Positions 34,843 to 45,832 of a stretch of 64,000 nt of DNA are shown piece by piece. Under the pieces are notes generated by a model, which saw only the letters and a list, made by a program, of their open reading frames with translations, searched no databases and was not told the origin of the DNA. Both the position numbers and the translations under genes were made by a program. The DNA is from Rapana venosa (lineage: Eukaryota; Mollusca; Gastropoda; Neogastropoda; Muricidae). The stretch's first letter is position 1. Each line of letters begins with the position of its first letter. The DNA lies in the NCBI GenBank assembly GCA_028751875.1, contig CM054165.1:30572056-30636055 (forward strand), written 5' to 3'.

Positions 34843-37456
34843 AAGCTGATAAACCCACCCTCACTCATGACCAGGAGCTTCACGTGAAGTAACCCGCATG
34901 AAAATTGCAGAGAAGGGGGAATTGCATTGTAACCAAGCTGGAGCTCACCACATAGGTAAAAAATTGGCGGAACTATGCCAACAGTGGGGACAGTCTATTT
35001 ATAAAGCTGGTACAAATGAAAATACATGCTGATTAACAACGTACTGGTTGGGATAAATTTTCATTTGAATGGCAGGTTGTAGTTACAAAAGGGCAACCAG
35101 CTTATTTGATATGATGTAGTTTGGGGGAACCACCTGAAATGGATTAAAAAACTTAGATTGAGTACTTACCATAGGGAAGAGACGGTTTTGAATGGAATGC
35201 TTGAGGGGAGTTGGCAGAGATGAGGGGGGTCGGGGGATATGTGGCCATACCCTGTTATTTTTCCCCCTCTCTTTTACCCTCCCATTTGTTTTTGTCTATA
35301 CAGAACATATTCTACTTTAACTCAGGTGAGTTACAGAAATTATTAGTTAAGTTTGTTACTGTGTTTTTCCAGATTAGTAATCTAAGGCCAGTTTGATAAG
35401 AAAGGCTATATTTCAAAAGTAAGTAGGGTCTATTTTGCTTGATTCAGTGATCTGCACTGTAAAGTATGGCTTCATCCAGCGTGCCTTCGTAATTAACCCC
35501 ACTGTCTCATTTCAAGACCCTCTTGGAATTTCAACTTAACTTTAATTTACAAAGTATAGTACTTGTCTAAGATTTTATTGATTGTTGAGTTTGGTAGCAG
35601 ATACCATGTGGCACTGGAGTTAAAAGAAACAGGAAAATTTTGTCTTCATGGACATCAAACTCATCTGGGTTACATCACAGTGCTAGAAACCATTGCATCT
35701 CTGAGTCTCCACTTTTGAAAAGTTTGTAAACTGTCCCTGCTGAATAATATACTGTCTTTTGTCAGCATCAAGGAAACCGGGCATATACATGCTATATGTT
35801 GATTTGTACCGTTAACTTCAGGAGTATGATGCTGACTCTGTTTTTATAGACAAATATGTCAAGCAGTCTGGCTTAGAGAATCTCAATACAAATCTGATTT
35901 CTTCACGTGTTTCAGGCAACAAAGTTTCTTGCAGTGTTTTTTCCGTTCTCCTCTGTAAAAAAGCGATACTTAAACTGTTATTTTCTTTTGTTTCATCAAA
36001 AATTAGCATCATGCAAAAGCTGCACACAGGATACTGACAGGAAACTGTTCTGTCAGCTACTATCCCTGCATCCATCACCACGTGGCTTGCTAATCACAAA
36101 ACAGCAGAGTGTGAAGTTGACGGGATTGAAAACAGAACTCTGTCCTTCAGCTGCCCTGTTTGTCAGGGTCTGGTGGCTCTCTTGCGCAGTGCTATCGTTT
36201 TGTCCAGGGTTTTTTGTGAATACAATTTATTTCTGACAAAGAGCGGTGAAATTATCTGAAGATAGGCACTGGGTTTGTAAATCCACTGGGTGCAACCTTT
36301 AGTTTCCCAAAGTGCCATTTGATTGGCCTCAAGCTCTTTTTCTTTCTTTGAGATGACTCGACATTTTTTGTTGGATTCTATGGCATATGATTGTCATTTC
36401 CTTTCTATGTATAGGCTGGCATCGCTAGATGATAAATACAGTCAACCATTCATCTTTAATCTTATTTTTGGTTTCACAGTGCGGAGAATTAAATGTGCTA
36501 TTATAATAAATGCTGATATGTTTAACATGGCACCATGCATTCTATCATCACAACAGATGGTAAGTAGTATAGAGTGAGTTGTGAGCTGAGGGTAAACAGG
36601 GACTGAAGAAAACGGTCCTCACTTCAGAAAGGTGGTGCCTCAATTAGCAGGACATTTTCCTTTGCCCTTAGAACAACAGGGACTTGACAGTGTGTGCCAC
36701 GGTCAATGAATACACAGCCTTTTTCTGCGGTCTTGGAATATCTTATAAGTCTGCAGTTATGAACAATCCACTGTCGTGTCATGTCCCTGGCAAATCTCCA
36801 GGCTTTGAATCATCCCATCTCTAGCAGTACATGTCTTGATCCCCTTATTCCTATGCAGCGTTGAAGTTCCACTTGTTCCTACTCACTGATATGTGAATTC
36901 TAGCTGATGTCGGACAAGACAGATTGAATTCTGTAGTAAAACATCCGTGTGTCTCAAACACCTTCACCTGTTACGAAGGGTGGTCAGTGTGTTTCTTCAG
37001 AAAGGTCTCGTGACAGATACCCACTGCAGGACGAATCTGATGAAAACAAGCTGTGTTGAGTTTGTTGATGTAACAGTTTGATCAAGTCTACCTTCCTTTT
37101 CAAGGCTTTGATCAATTTTTGATTCAGTCTGCCGGTTACATTAGTCACTCTGTATTCTAATGATCATGCCATGGACAGCCCATTAACGGTTGTCCTATTA
37201 GATGTCCCGATGTCTGCCTGTTACGCACGGTGCAATTGGGATGTTTGACTGCCTGGACCACCAGGATGAAGAAGGATGTGAGGACTTGAGGTTTGTCCAG
37301 GGTTTATTCAGGTGCTAGAGTGTCAATGTTTGCATTCATATATGAACATCTGTCGCGTCGGCTGGCTACACTGTGCACTGGTGATGACGAATTATTCTGT
37401 GACACAACTTGTCTGTGGGTTGTGCTGTCAAGGTCACACCTTTCTTGTGTGCCAGC
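34843..37456. other. No gene recognised (copy B of 18,466-21,079)
   Basis: Identical to the right-hand end of copy A. Past its end, a 73-codon minus-strand frame (37,366-37,587) crosses the copy boundary. It has no recognised motif. Confidence 0.6.
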
Positions 37457-37985
37457 ACATCTTCAATGAGTGTTGGTATGAGATATTCGGTGTACTGCAC
37501 ACCTAAGTGGACACGGCTTCTCCCAACCAAAACTCTCCTCCATCCATTCACAAAAGGCCAGACGACCCCCCACTGCTGTGCCCTCATTTCCCCTCACACC
37601 TCCATCCCCAACGCAGGGGGATAGTGTAAAACAGATCACTTCCCGTGGTGATGTACCCGACTTTGGCATCAAGGTGTGTGTTGGCTGCTCTGCCCCCGTA
37701 CCTGACGAATTTACCTGTTAGTTTGTGTTTAGGTGTTTTGATGTTTGTGTGTTGTTGTAGGTTGTTGTGTTTGTTGTTTTGTGTTCTGTATGTTTTAAAT
37801 GGATTTTTTTTTCTGTATGCTCCATGTTTTATTATGTATGTATTATTAGTTTATTTTATATATGGTGTGAGTATTTTATGGTAGTATGTATTAGTATTAT
37901 GTATTTTAGAATGTATTTTGTTTGTGTATCACCCATTTTCAATGAGTATGAAAACATGCTACTGAATAAATTTGTATTGGGTTGA
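37457..37985. other. Single-copy flank, GT-rich
   Basis: About 530 bases to the right of copy B, T- and GT-rich from about 37,715. An AATAAA word is at 37,965-37,970. No exon or terminal structure supports a gene, so I do not call it a poly(A) signal. Sequence quality looks normal up to here. Confidence 0.5.
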
Positions 37986-40689
37986 AAATTTTTTTTATTG
38001 TTCCATTCACACATCTTTTTCGAAAAAAAAAAGGAAACCCATGTTTTTTCCCATCCCTTGTATGGGTTTTTGAAATTTTTTGTCACCCTTTCCCTTGAAC
38101 AAGGGGAATTTTTGAAAAGAAAAAGGGGATTTAAATGTGCCAAGATTTTTGATGGGGGAATGGGTTTAAAATTTATGAAATTTGGGGAGAATATTGATGA
38201 GTTAAGGGGGAAAATATTTGGGGGGAAGAGTGGATTTTGTGAAAGAAATTAAGAAAAGTAAGAAAGAAGTAAAAGAAAGTAAGGGGTAATAAGAAGAAGA
38301 AAATTTGAGTATGAAATGTATTAATTTTATGTTTATTATAAATTAAGATTAATATTATATTAAATGTTGTTTATAAGGTTATTATGATGAATGTAATTTT
38401 GGGGGTTATTTTTTTTAAAGTTTTGTAAGTAGTGAAAAAAAGGGGGAAGGGGAAAGGGAAAGGGGGGGGGGCTCGGGAAATCTTACTAATAGAAAATCGG
38501 AATTTGAGGTAAAAGGAAATGCATTTTTTATTTAAAACTGTGTTAAATTTTTAGTTGGGGAAAAAAATTTTAAAAACCCAAACCTTTATAAATTTTTGTC
38601 TGTCCCTCAACCATTAAAAACTCTTTTGTTTTTTTGCTAAAAATTTTTTCCCAATTTTACAATTTTTTTTTAACGTTTTTTTGGGGTTTTTGACAGAGGC
38701 CCCTGTAAAACATCAGAGAAAAAGACAACTTAAAAGCATCTAAAATTTTGAAATTTAAAATTTTCCAAGAACCGGAGTTTTTGAAAGGAAAAAGGGAAAA
38801 AGGGGCATTCCTATTTACAAGATCTTTGTTGATAAGGTTTTTTTGAAAATCGACCTTGTTTTGTACGTCCGTAAAACCAACCACCATAATAAAAAATTTG
38901 GAGGGCTGAAAAATTTTTGGAAAAAATTCACATTTTTTTTTTTTTAAAATTTAAGGCAAAGGGTTTTTAAGGGGAAAAAACCTTATTTTAAAAAAAGAAG
39001 GGAAAATTTAGACAGATCTTTCCGAGCAAGTATAAATTTTGTTAAATTAAGCAAACCTGCTCATTAGGGAAAGGGTAAAAGATAGGGCAAAACCGGGGTT
39101 TTGAGGGAACCGCGGTTATTTTATGAAGGTTTTTTGAAATAAAACCGGCCGTTTTAAAAACTCCGGAGGAAAACCGAAAAGAATTTAGAACAGTTTAATA
39201 AGAAGGGGGCAATGGTTTAAAAGGGCAAAAGAAATAATGAAAAGTATCCGTTTTTTGTAAAATAGGTTTTAAATTTTTTATTTTTGAGGAAATGGAAATA
39301 GAACTTTTTCATTTCTATCCCCCTTTTATAAATTTTAAATCAATTTTTTTTTTAAACCATTTTCCCACCCACCAAGGGCCTTTCTTCCAAAACCCTTTTA
39401 ACATCAAATGTTTTCTGGGGCTTGACAGGGGCCCGGGGGTTTTAGTCTCATTAAAACTTTTTGGAATGGACGGCGCTGATTTTAACCCAAGAAAAACCTT
39501 GAACAAAATGAACCCTGAAAGCAGATCAAAATACATTCCACCACCAAGGTATCCCCCCCCGCTTTACAGAAAAAGGTACATCATGGGGTGTTTTCCGTTC
39601 TTTTTTTAAAATTAAAGATCCAGATATGAGGAATATAAAAAAAACTTTAGAATGATTCTTTCAAAACAAGTACCACTAATGAACTTTTGTTTGAAACGTT
39701 TTAAAAACCTTTTTGTAACCCAAGGCCAAGCCTTTTACCCCCAAACCCTTGGGGAGGGAAATGGTGACCTTTAAAAAAACACGAGGGAAACAGCAGAATT
39801 GGAGGAGCTTTTCAAAACTTTGTGCACATTGACAGTAGGGGAGTAGAGAGAGTAGTAAAAATTTGATACCTTATAATTTTTCAGATATGGCAGCAAAATC
39901 TACTAGCTTTTCCCGATCATGTTCCTATTTTGGTATGCATGTGAAACTGGACCATAAACAGAAAACTTAAAAAAAAAAGCAAGGAAGGAAGTGTTTCGAA
40001 TTTCCGGTAATACACAAATACATTATTGGGAACTGGGCCAGAATTTTATAAATAAAAAAATTTCCACCATGGAGTAAAACCCCTCCTGCCAGGTAAAAAT
40101 AAAACTAAATAACCCTCCTCTCTCTCCAAAACTTCCTCTCAAATCGGGGGGCCCCTTTCCATCCGGGGCTTGGCCTTTAAACTCTAAAAAAACCCCCGGG
40201 GGGGCTTTAAAAAATCTCTTCCCCACCCCCCTGCCTCTTTAATTATTCTCCCTTTCCCCTTTCCCATCTTAAACTTAACAGTTTCTTTCTCCTTTCCCAA
40301 AACTTCTTTCCCTTCCCCACCCTTATTTCCCATCCCCTGCATCCCCCTTCTTTTCCTTCTCTCTTTCTTAAATCCTCTCTGTTCTTACTCATTCCTTTCT
40401 CCTTTAAAAAAAAAGACCTCGTGTCTCGTTATTTTTCCCTGTTCCGCCCTATTATTTTCCCTTCCATCTTTCCCGTATTTTTTTCTTCCAAATTTTCCCC
40501 CGTTTCTTTCTCGGCCTCCCCCCTCTCCCTCTAACCCCCCCCCCCCCCCCACTGCTTTACCTTTCCCTGCCCTAAAGGGAGGTACCCATTGACGCGGGGG
40601 AACTAAGGGACGAAGGGAAGCCAAGCGCGCAAAGGGCTAAACCAATTCAAGTTGGCAACCCAGCTAAAATAGCTTACCTACCCAGAGTA
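37986..40689. other. Low-quality-looking sequence, no gene recognised
   Basis: Dominated by long A, T, G and C homopolymers and compressed words. There is a CT/CCC-rich stretch at about 40,080-40,560. The frames here (up to 105 codons) are short and without motifs. Whatever is encoded cannot be read reliably if, as I suspect, this is unpolished consensus. Confidence 0.6.
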
Positions 40690-40880
40690 ATGTCCATGAC
40701 CTCCCCCCTGTAAAAAAAATGTCACGGGTTTAAATTTCCCCCTCCTGGTTACCAAAGCCCCAAAAGGGTTCACAGGTGTAACCCCCCTTGGTTTAAAACC
40801 AAAGCACCATGTGTCATCAGGTATCCCCCTTTGGTTTAAACCAAATGCAGGCCTCACCCGAAACCTCAAAAAATGCTTCC
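40690..40880 (+). repeat. About 43-bp minisatellite with palindromic GGTTTAAACC
   Basis: The words GGTTACCAAAG, GGTTTAAAACCAAAG and GGTTTAAACCAAAT start at 40,747, 40,790 and 40,833, an exact 43-base step. A fourth, weaker unit lies to the left (about 40,705-40,745). The GGTTTAAACC core is a perfect palindrome in the third unit. Confidence 0.7.
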
Positions 40881-40969
40881 ACCTACCATCATTCTTACAT
40901 CAAGACAGGTAAAAGCTCAATCAAATTTCAGCAATTTTACAAAAAAGCAACATAATTTTTAATACTAAT

Positions 40970-41079
40970 TTTGAGTCAAGCGCTTTGGTTTTTTTTTTTT
41001 TACAAGTTTCAGGCTAAATAAATTACATATTAATTATTATTATTATTATTATTATTTTTATTATTTTTATTATTAATTA
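40970..41079 (+). mobile_element. SINE-like 3' tail ending in (ATT)n, noisy
   Basis: CAAGCGCTTTGG (about 40,978-40,989), then a T run, GGCTAAATAAATTACATAT and an ATT array (about 41,029-41,079). This is the same order as at 10,161-10,333, with errors or divergence. Confidence 0.6.
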
Positions 41080-41309
41080 ACATCTTCCATCAACAACTTG
41101 CCAAACCTTAACAGAAAAAGGGAAACCCGCATTCATAAAAAATTTTTGCAAAAAAAAAAACACGGGAAAAATAAGCAAGCAAATAACACAGAATAAAGTA
41201 AAATACCAAAGCCAATACCAAGTATACCAGGTAAAAAAAAGTGGACAAAGTACATTTAAAGAAAAAAAAGTTAAAAAAAAACCTACACAAATGACAAAAA
41301 ATACCTGAT

Positions 41310-43035
41310 TTACGTACGGGCTGTATCTTTATTTTTTGACTGTTTTCTTTTGGTAAGTACATGTGGCAAGAAAAAAAAAACGGGGCCTTCTGCTCATCAT
41401 GACATCAAATCACTGGCTACATCACTTTTGCAAAAAATGATTGTTTCCGGTCTCCACCCCAAAAAGATTGTAACTCCCAGCTGAAAATACTCCTTGTCAC
41501 TAAAGGGAAACCGGGCAAAAACTGAGATGCGTTTTTGTCCGTTACTTCCTAGTAAGCTGAACGGCTTTCTAGACAAAAATGTAACGGGTCGGGGCAAACA
41601 ACCCAAACAAACGATTTTCTTCACGTGTTTCAAGCAACAAGTTTACGTAAATTTTCTTTTGGTGATTGGCCAACACAGACTATTTTAAACGTTCTTTCTT
41701 TTGTTCAAGAAAATAGTGTCATGCAAAGCTGCCTAAGATCAGGGGAACTGTTCTTCAGCACATCCCGCATCCATCACCACTGGCTTGCAATCACAAAACA
41801 GAGTGTAAGAGGAGGGTTAAAACAAACCGCCCCCTTCACAGCCCTGAATAAGGGGACTGGTGGCCTCTGCATCAGTGCTATCTTTTTGGGGTCCATGGAA
41901 ACACCGGTGACAAAGAGACGAAATTATCTGAAGATGGGCACTGAGTATTGTAAATCACTGGTGAAACCTTTTTTTCCCAAAGTGCCCTTTTAAAAGGCCT
42001 CAACTTTTTTTCATTCTTTAAAACAACTTTTTTGTTGGATTCTATGGCAAGACTTGCATTCCTTCTATTATAGGCTCTCTAGTGAAAAACAGCATCCATA
42101 CCCTTTTACATTTTTTTGTATACAGACGGGAAAAACAAGCTTTATAACATATGATATTTTAACCGGGCCCATGCTTCTATAAACAAACAAAGGGAAAGTA
42201 GTAAGGGAGTAGTTGTGAGCGGGGGAAAAACGGACAAAAAAACGGCCCCTCACTCCAGAAGGGTTTTCCCCCAATTAAACAGAATTTTCCCCCTTTCCCC
42301 TCAAACAACAGGACATGACTGTGGCCACAGCACATGACATACCGCCTTTTTCTGGGGTTCGAAAAACTATAAAGTCGCATTATGAAAAATCCCTGTCGTG
42401 TCTTGCCCGGCAAATCTCCGCTTTGATCATCCCTCTAGCAGTCAACCATCTTTTCCCCCTTATCCAATGCACGATGAACGTTCATTTTGTCCACTCACTG
42501 AATTGAACTTCTTTACGATTTCGGGACAAGACAGATAAATTTTCCCCGTTAAACATCCTGTGTGCCCAAACCCCTTCACCTGTACAGGGGTCTGGTTTTT
42601 TTTACAGAAAGGTTGTGACCAATCCCCCTGCCAGACAACTGAGAAAACAGCTGTGATATTGTTTGGTAACAGTTGATCAAGCTACCCCCCTTTTCCCGTT
42701 TTGATAAACTTTGATTCGTCAGACAGTTTACATTACCCCTCTGTATTCTAAGACTCCTTCCCGACAGCCTTTAAACCGGGTCCATAATTTCACCGACGCC
42801 CGCCTGTCAAAACACACGGTGCAATGGGATGTTTGACTGCCTGGACCACCAATGAAAAGGATGTGGGGACCAGGTGTCCGGGGGTTTTCGGGTGCAAGTG
42901 TCCATGCTTTGCATTCATCATGACCATCGTGAGGGGCGCCTAAACGGCCGCTGATGACAATTTTTTTTCGTACACAATTTGTCCGTGGGTTGTGCTTCAA
43001 GGTCACCCTTTCTGTGTGTCCCCTTTTCTCCACCC
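41310..43035 (+). repeat. Third, partial and noisy copy of the duplication's right end
   Basis: Matches about 19,190-21,080 in order and orientation with many small indels and substitutions. Shared words include TTCTTCACGTGTTTCA (41,616 vs 19,524), GCATCCATCACCAC (41,767 vs 19,690), GATGTTTGACTGCCTGGACC (42,828 vs 20,862) and GTCCGTGGGTTGTGC (42,980; copy A has GTCTGTGGGTTGTGC at 21,034). The match ends near 43,035, at the same place as the end of copy A, including a TTTTCTCCA similar to the joint at 21,080-21,088. Confidence 0.88.
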
Positions 43036-44719
43036 CCTTTTCTTCCCCAGCCCTTCCCTGATGCCACAGGTTCTGGTAGACACGCTAAACGTCAACCCCT
43101 CATGACCCCCTTTTTTCACTGATTCTGGCCGGGTGGCTTGGCTCTCCTCCTCCTCTCCTGCGCCCAATTTTTGAGGTTCTGGACCCATGACAATCAACGC
43201 AACCCTTTAAAACGTGACTTCTCTTCTTAGTTTAAACACAATCTGCAGGCTTTGTTCTGCTAAAAAATCCTTGACGTCAATCCCGTTGATGAAACAGCTA
43301 CAAAAAGGCAAACACTACGAGCTAGATTTGATATACATCCCACAGGGGGTGAAAAAAGACTTCTCCCGTTTAAGTTTGCAGAAACGAACCTTACTTCTAC
43401 CCCATTCACACAATTCCCCCCAATGCTTTTTCAGTCTATCCACACTTGACACACTACACATGGAGACAGCCCTATTAACTTCCCCCCGGGCCTATTCAAA
43501 GACCTAAATCATCTACCCTCAAGCAAGACAACATGGGCTTCTGTATGACAACTTTTTGTAGCCTGCCGATTTTCTTGCCATGCTCCAAAAAGCGCTCTGT
43601 CATCCTGCAAGATTTTTTGCAGTCCGGCAAACCGGGGCTTTCTGGGCTAAGCCTGCCTGTCAGTGACGGGGTAACGTCTTCGTTTCTGTGTACTTTTATT
43701 TCAAAGAGCATGACTCTTCAAGCGGCTTCGGGGTTCTTGTCGCCAACTTACCATTCTGTTTTTCTATGGGGTAAATTGCGACTAGGAAAGCGATGAGCAG
43801 TTTCCGTGGAAAAATCTCCATCATGATACACTGGAAAACATGTATGTGAAAGGGGGCTGGATTTTTGGGTCCCGTTTTTCCTGAATATCACTCTGATCAT
43901 TGGGATCACACTGGCCCTTTTTTTGGGGTTTTTCCCCTTTTTCCCTTCAGCACTTTTGGGTTTGAAAAGGGGTTCGCACAGGGGTTTGTCCTGATCGGGC
44001 TTTTGGGGCGGTTTTTTGGGCCATGGTTCCCCTGCTTCCATGACCCGCCGGAACTTCTCCGGTCAACAGGTATCTGCTTCCACTGCCGTTACAACACGGG
44101 TTTTTTAAAAGGGGAAGGTATTACCTTTCCTGTTCGTTTGGGGTTTAACTTTTTTTTGTTTTTGTTTATTTCTGTGGGGCGGGCTTTTATCAGGGCCATA
44201 AAAACCCCAACGCCATGAAAAACCACACGGTAAAGCACCCGGGAATATGGCAAAGCTCGCAGACTGATCACTGTGGCGGCGATTTCATGTGCTGGTTTCC
44301 CTTTGGGTATTTGTGGACGGGGCACTGGCGTGCGCAATACCGGAAAAGAAAACGTAGCTCTGGCTTTTTTCGTGCTCCCCTTAAAATTCTGCTGTAATCC
44401 TTTCATGTACACTTTAAACACCTAGCGAAAAGGGAAGAATCAGCAAAAGCAAAATTTGTAAAATGGCTGAACTCATGCTGAAGTACCACCAGCCCAACTT
44501 TGACCATCACCCTGTGTTGTGTGGGGGGGTGCCTGTATCATGCTGCAGGCTGTGGTTTGGAAACTAGATATTTCTCTTTTCTACCATACAAACACTGTAC
44601 AAAACCAGCAGTGGGCTGGAGGACATTTTTCAACAGTAGGCAGTTCTTGTTCTCAAATGCCATTTTTTTCACTACACACTAGTATTTACGTGTAAAAAAT
44701 ATAGCTAATAAAAGGGGAT
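43036..44719. other. Unassigned, possibly coding remnants, unreadable frames
   Basis: Less homopolymer-rich than its neighbours, with several overlapping frames of 60-117 codons on both strands. The 43,496-43,711 and 43,748-44,041 minus frames have a fairly balanced composition. I recognise no family. Frames cannot be trusted in this noisy stretch. Confidence 0.45.
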
Positions 44720-45832
44720 GAGAAAATTCAAAAAACCCATAAAAAACAGAAACAAAAGGCCAGGCACTTCAGCACGGGAGACCCCAAATGACTTTTCACA
44801 GGTTTTTATGAAAAGGGGCTTCTGGAAAAGGCCCACAGGGATGGCGGGCAACGCCCCACCATTGCCCCCCTGGTCCTTTTTACCGGGAAAAACCCCGGGG
44901 GGTCGCGGGGGTTACGGTTGTGTTCGTCGGAGAAAGGGTTTTCCCCTCTTCGCCCACGTGCCCTTCCGCTGCTGCCCCCCTTCACTCATTTTTTTCATTT
45001 AAAAAAAAAATTTGGGCCCCGGGCATGGAAAAAAAGATAAAACGCGGTTTTTTTCTTTTTAAGTGTGCTTTTCAACTGAAAAGTATCTTCGAATAGTCAC
45101 TGACAAATGGCATCAACAAATTTTTAGAAAGTTTTTCGCTAAGAACCCCGGGTTTAAATGCAAACAAAAGAGGGTTTCAACCTAGACTCCACACATTTCC
45201 CCATGCCCTATGGTGGTCAATTTTTGATGATAATGTTTTTCCGTTTCATTGTCAATCAATTTTTCCATACGTGAAAACGGGTGTTCTCTCTAGAAGTTTT
45301 CCCCAAAGGCAAGAATTTTTTCATCTTATCGCCGATAATATTGTGATCAAATCGGTTTGCAAATTTATTCTGAAGCAGAATTAAAAAAATTACCTAATTT
45401 TCCAATTAGTTTTAAATTTTGTGAAAACTAAAGTAACATTTAATATGTAAACTCCAGCATTTTGTAAACACAAAAGAAACATTTATAATACGCTGTAGCT
45501 CCAGCAAGAATTTTTTTTTGAAAATTTTCCATACAATGTCAAGGATGGTCAAATATAACTTTCTAGAATGTTCTTTTCATTATTTTAGTTATTGTTATTG
45601 GTTCCATTTTTCATCCTTTTTATTTTTGTGTTCATTTTTAAACTGAGTTTACGTCAGAGCTTAAAGTCTATCCGTTCATAAGAGCTCTTTTGGTTTTTTG
45701 GTTTTATTACTTAAACATCATGGATTTTTCTTTTTTATTTTTATTTTCAAAAAAAAGTCGTGTATAACCCCCCTTGCAATAGCCACTTTGGGCAATGACA
45801 AAATTGGTCAAAGCGTCAAAGCGTCAAAAACG
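44720..45832. other. No gene recognised
   Basis: AT-rich, noisy sequence between the unassigned block and the satellite. Nothing identifiable. Confidence 0.5.

Larger units (their letters stand above)
21088..37456 (+). repeat. 16.4-kb tandem duplication, copy B
   Basis: Direct copy of 4,722-21,079. It starts at TGATGCCGCTG (21,088) after an 8-base joint, TTTCTCCA (21,080-21,087), and ends at TGTGCCAGC (37,456), after which the sequence differs from copy A. Interior identity appears essentially complete apart from the two 1-base indels. Even homopolymer, GA and ATT tract lengths agree, which is unusual for an old duplication. Confidence 0.97.

Noticed and set aside
37965..37970. AATAAA as a poly(A) signal of a host gene
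   Set aside because: Single hexamer in AT-rich DNA with no upstream coding region.
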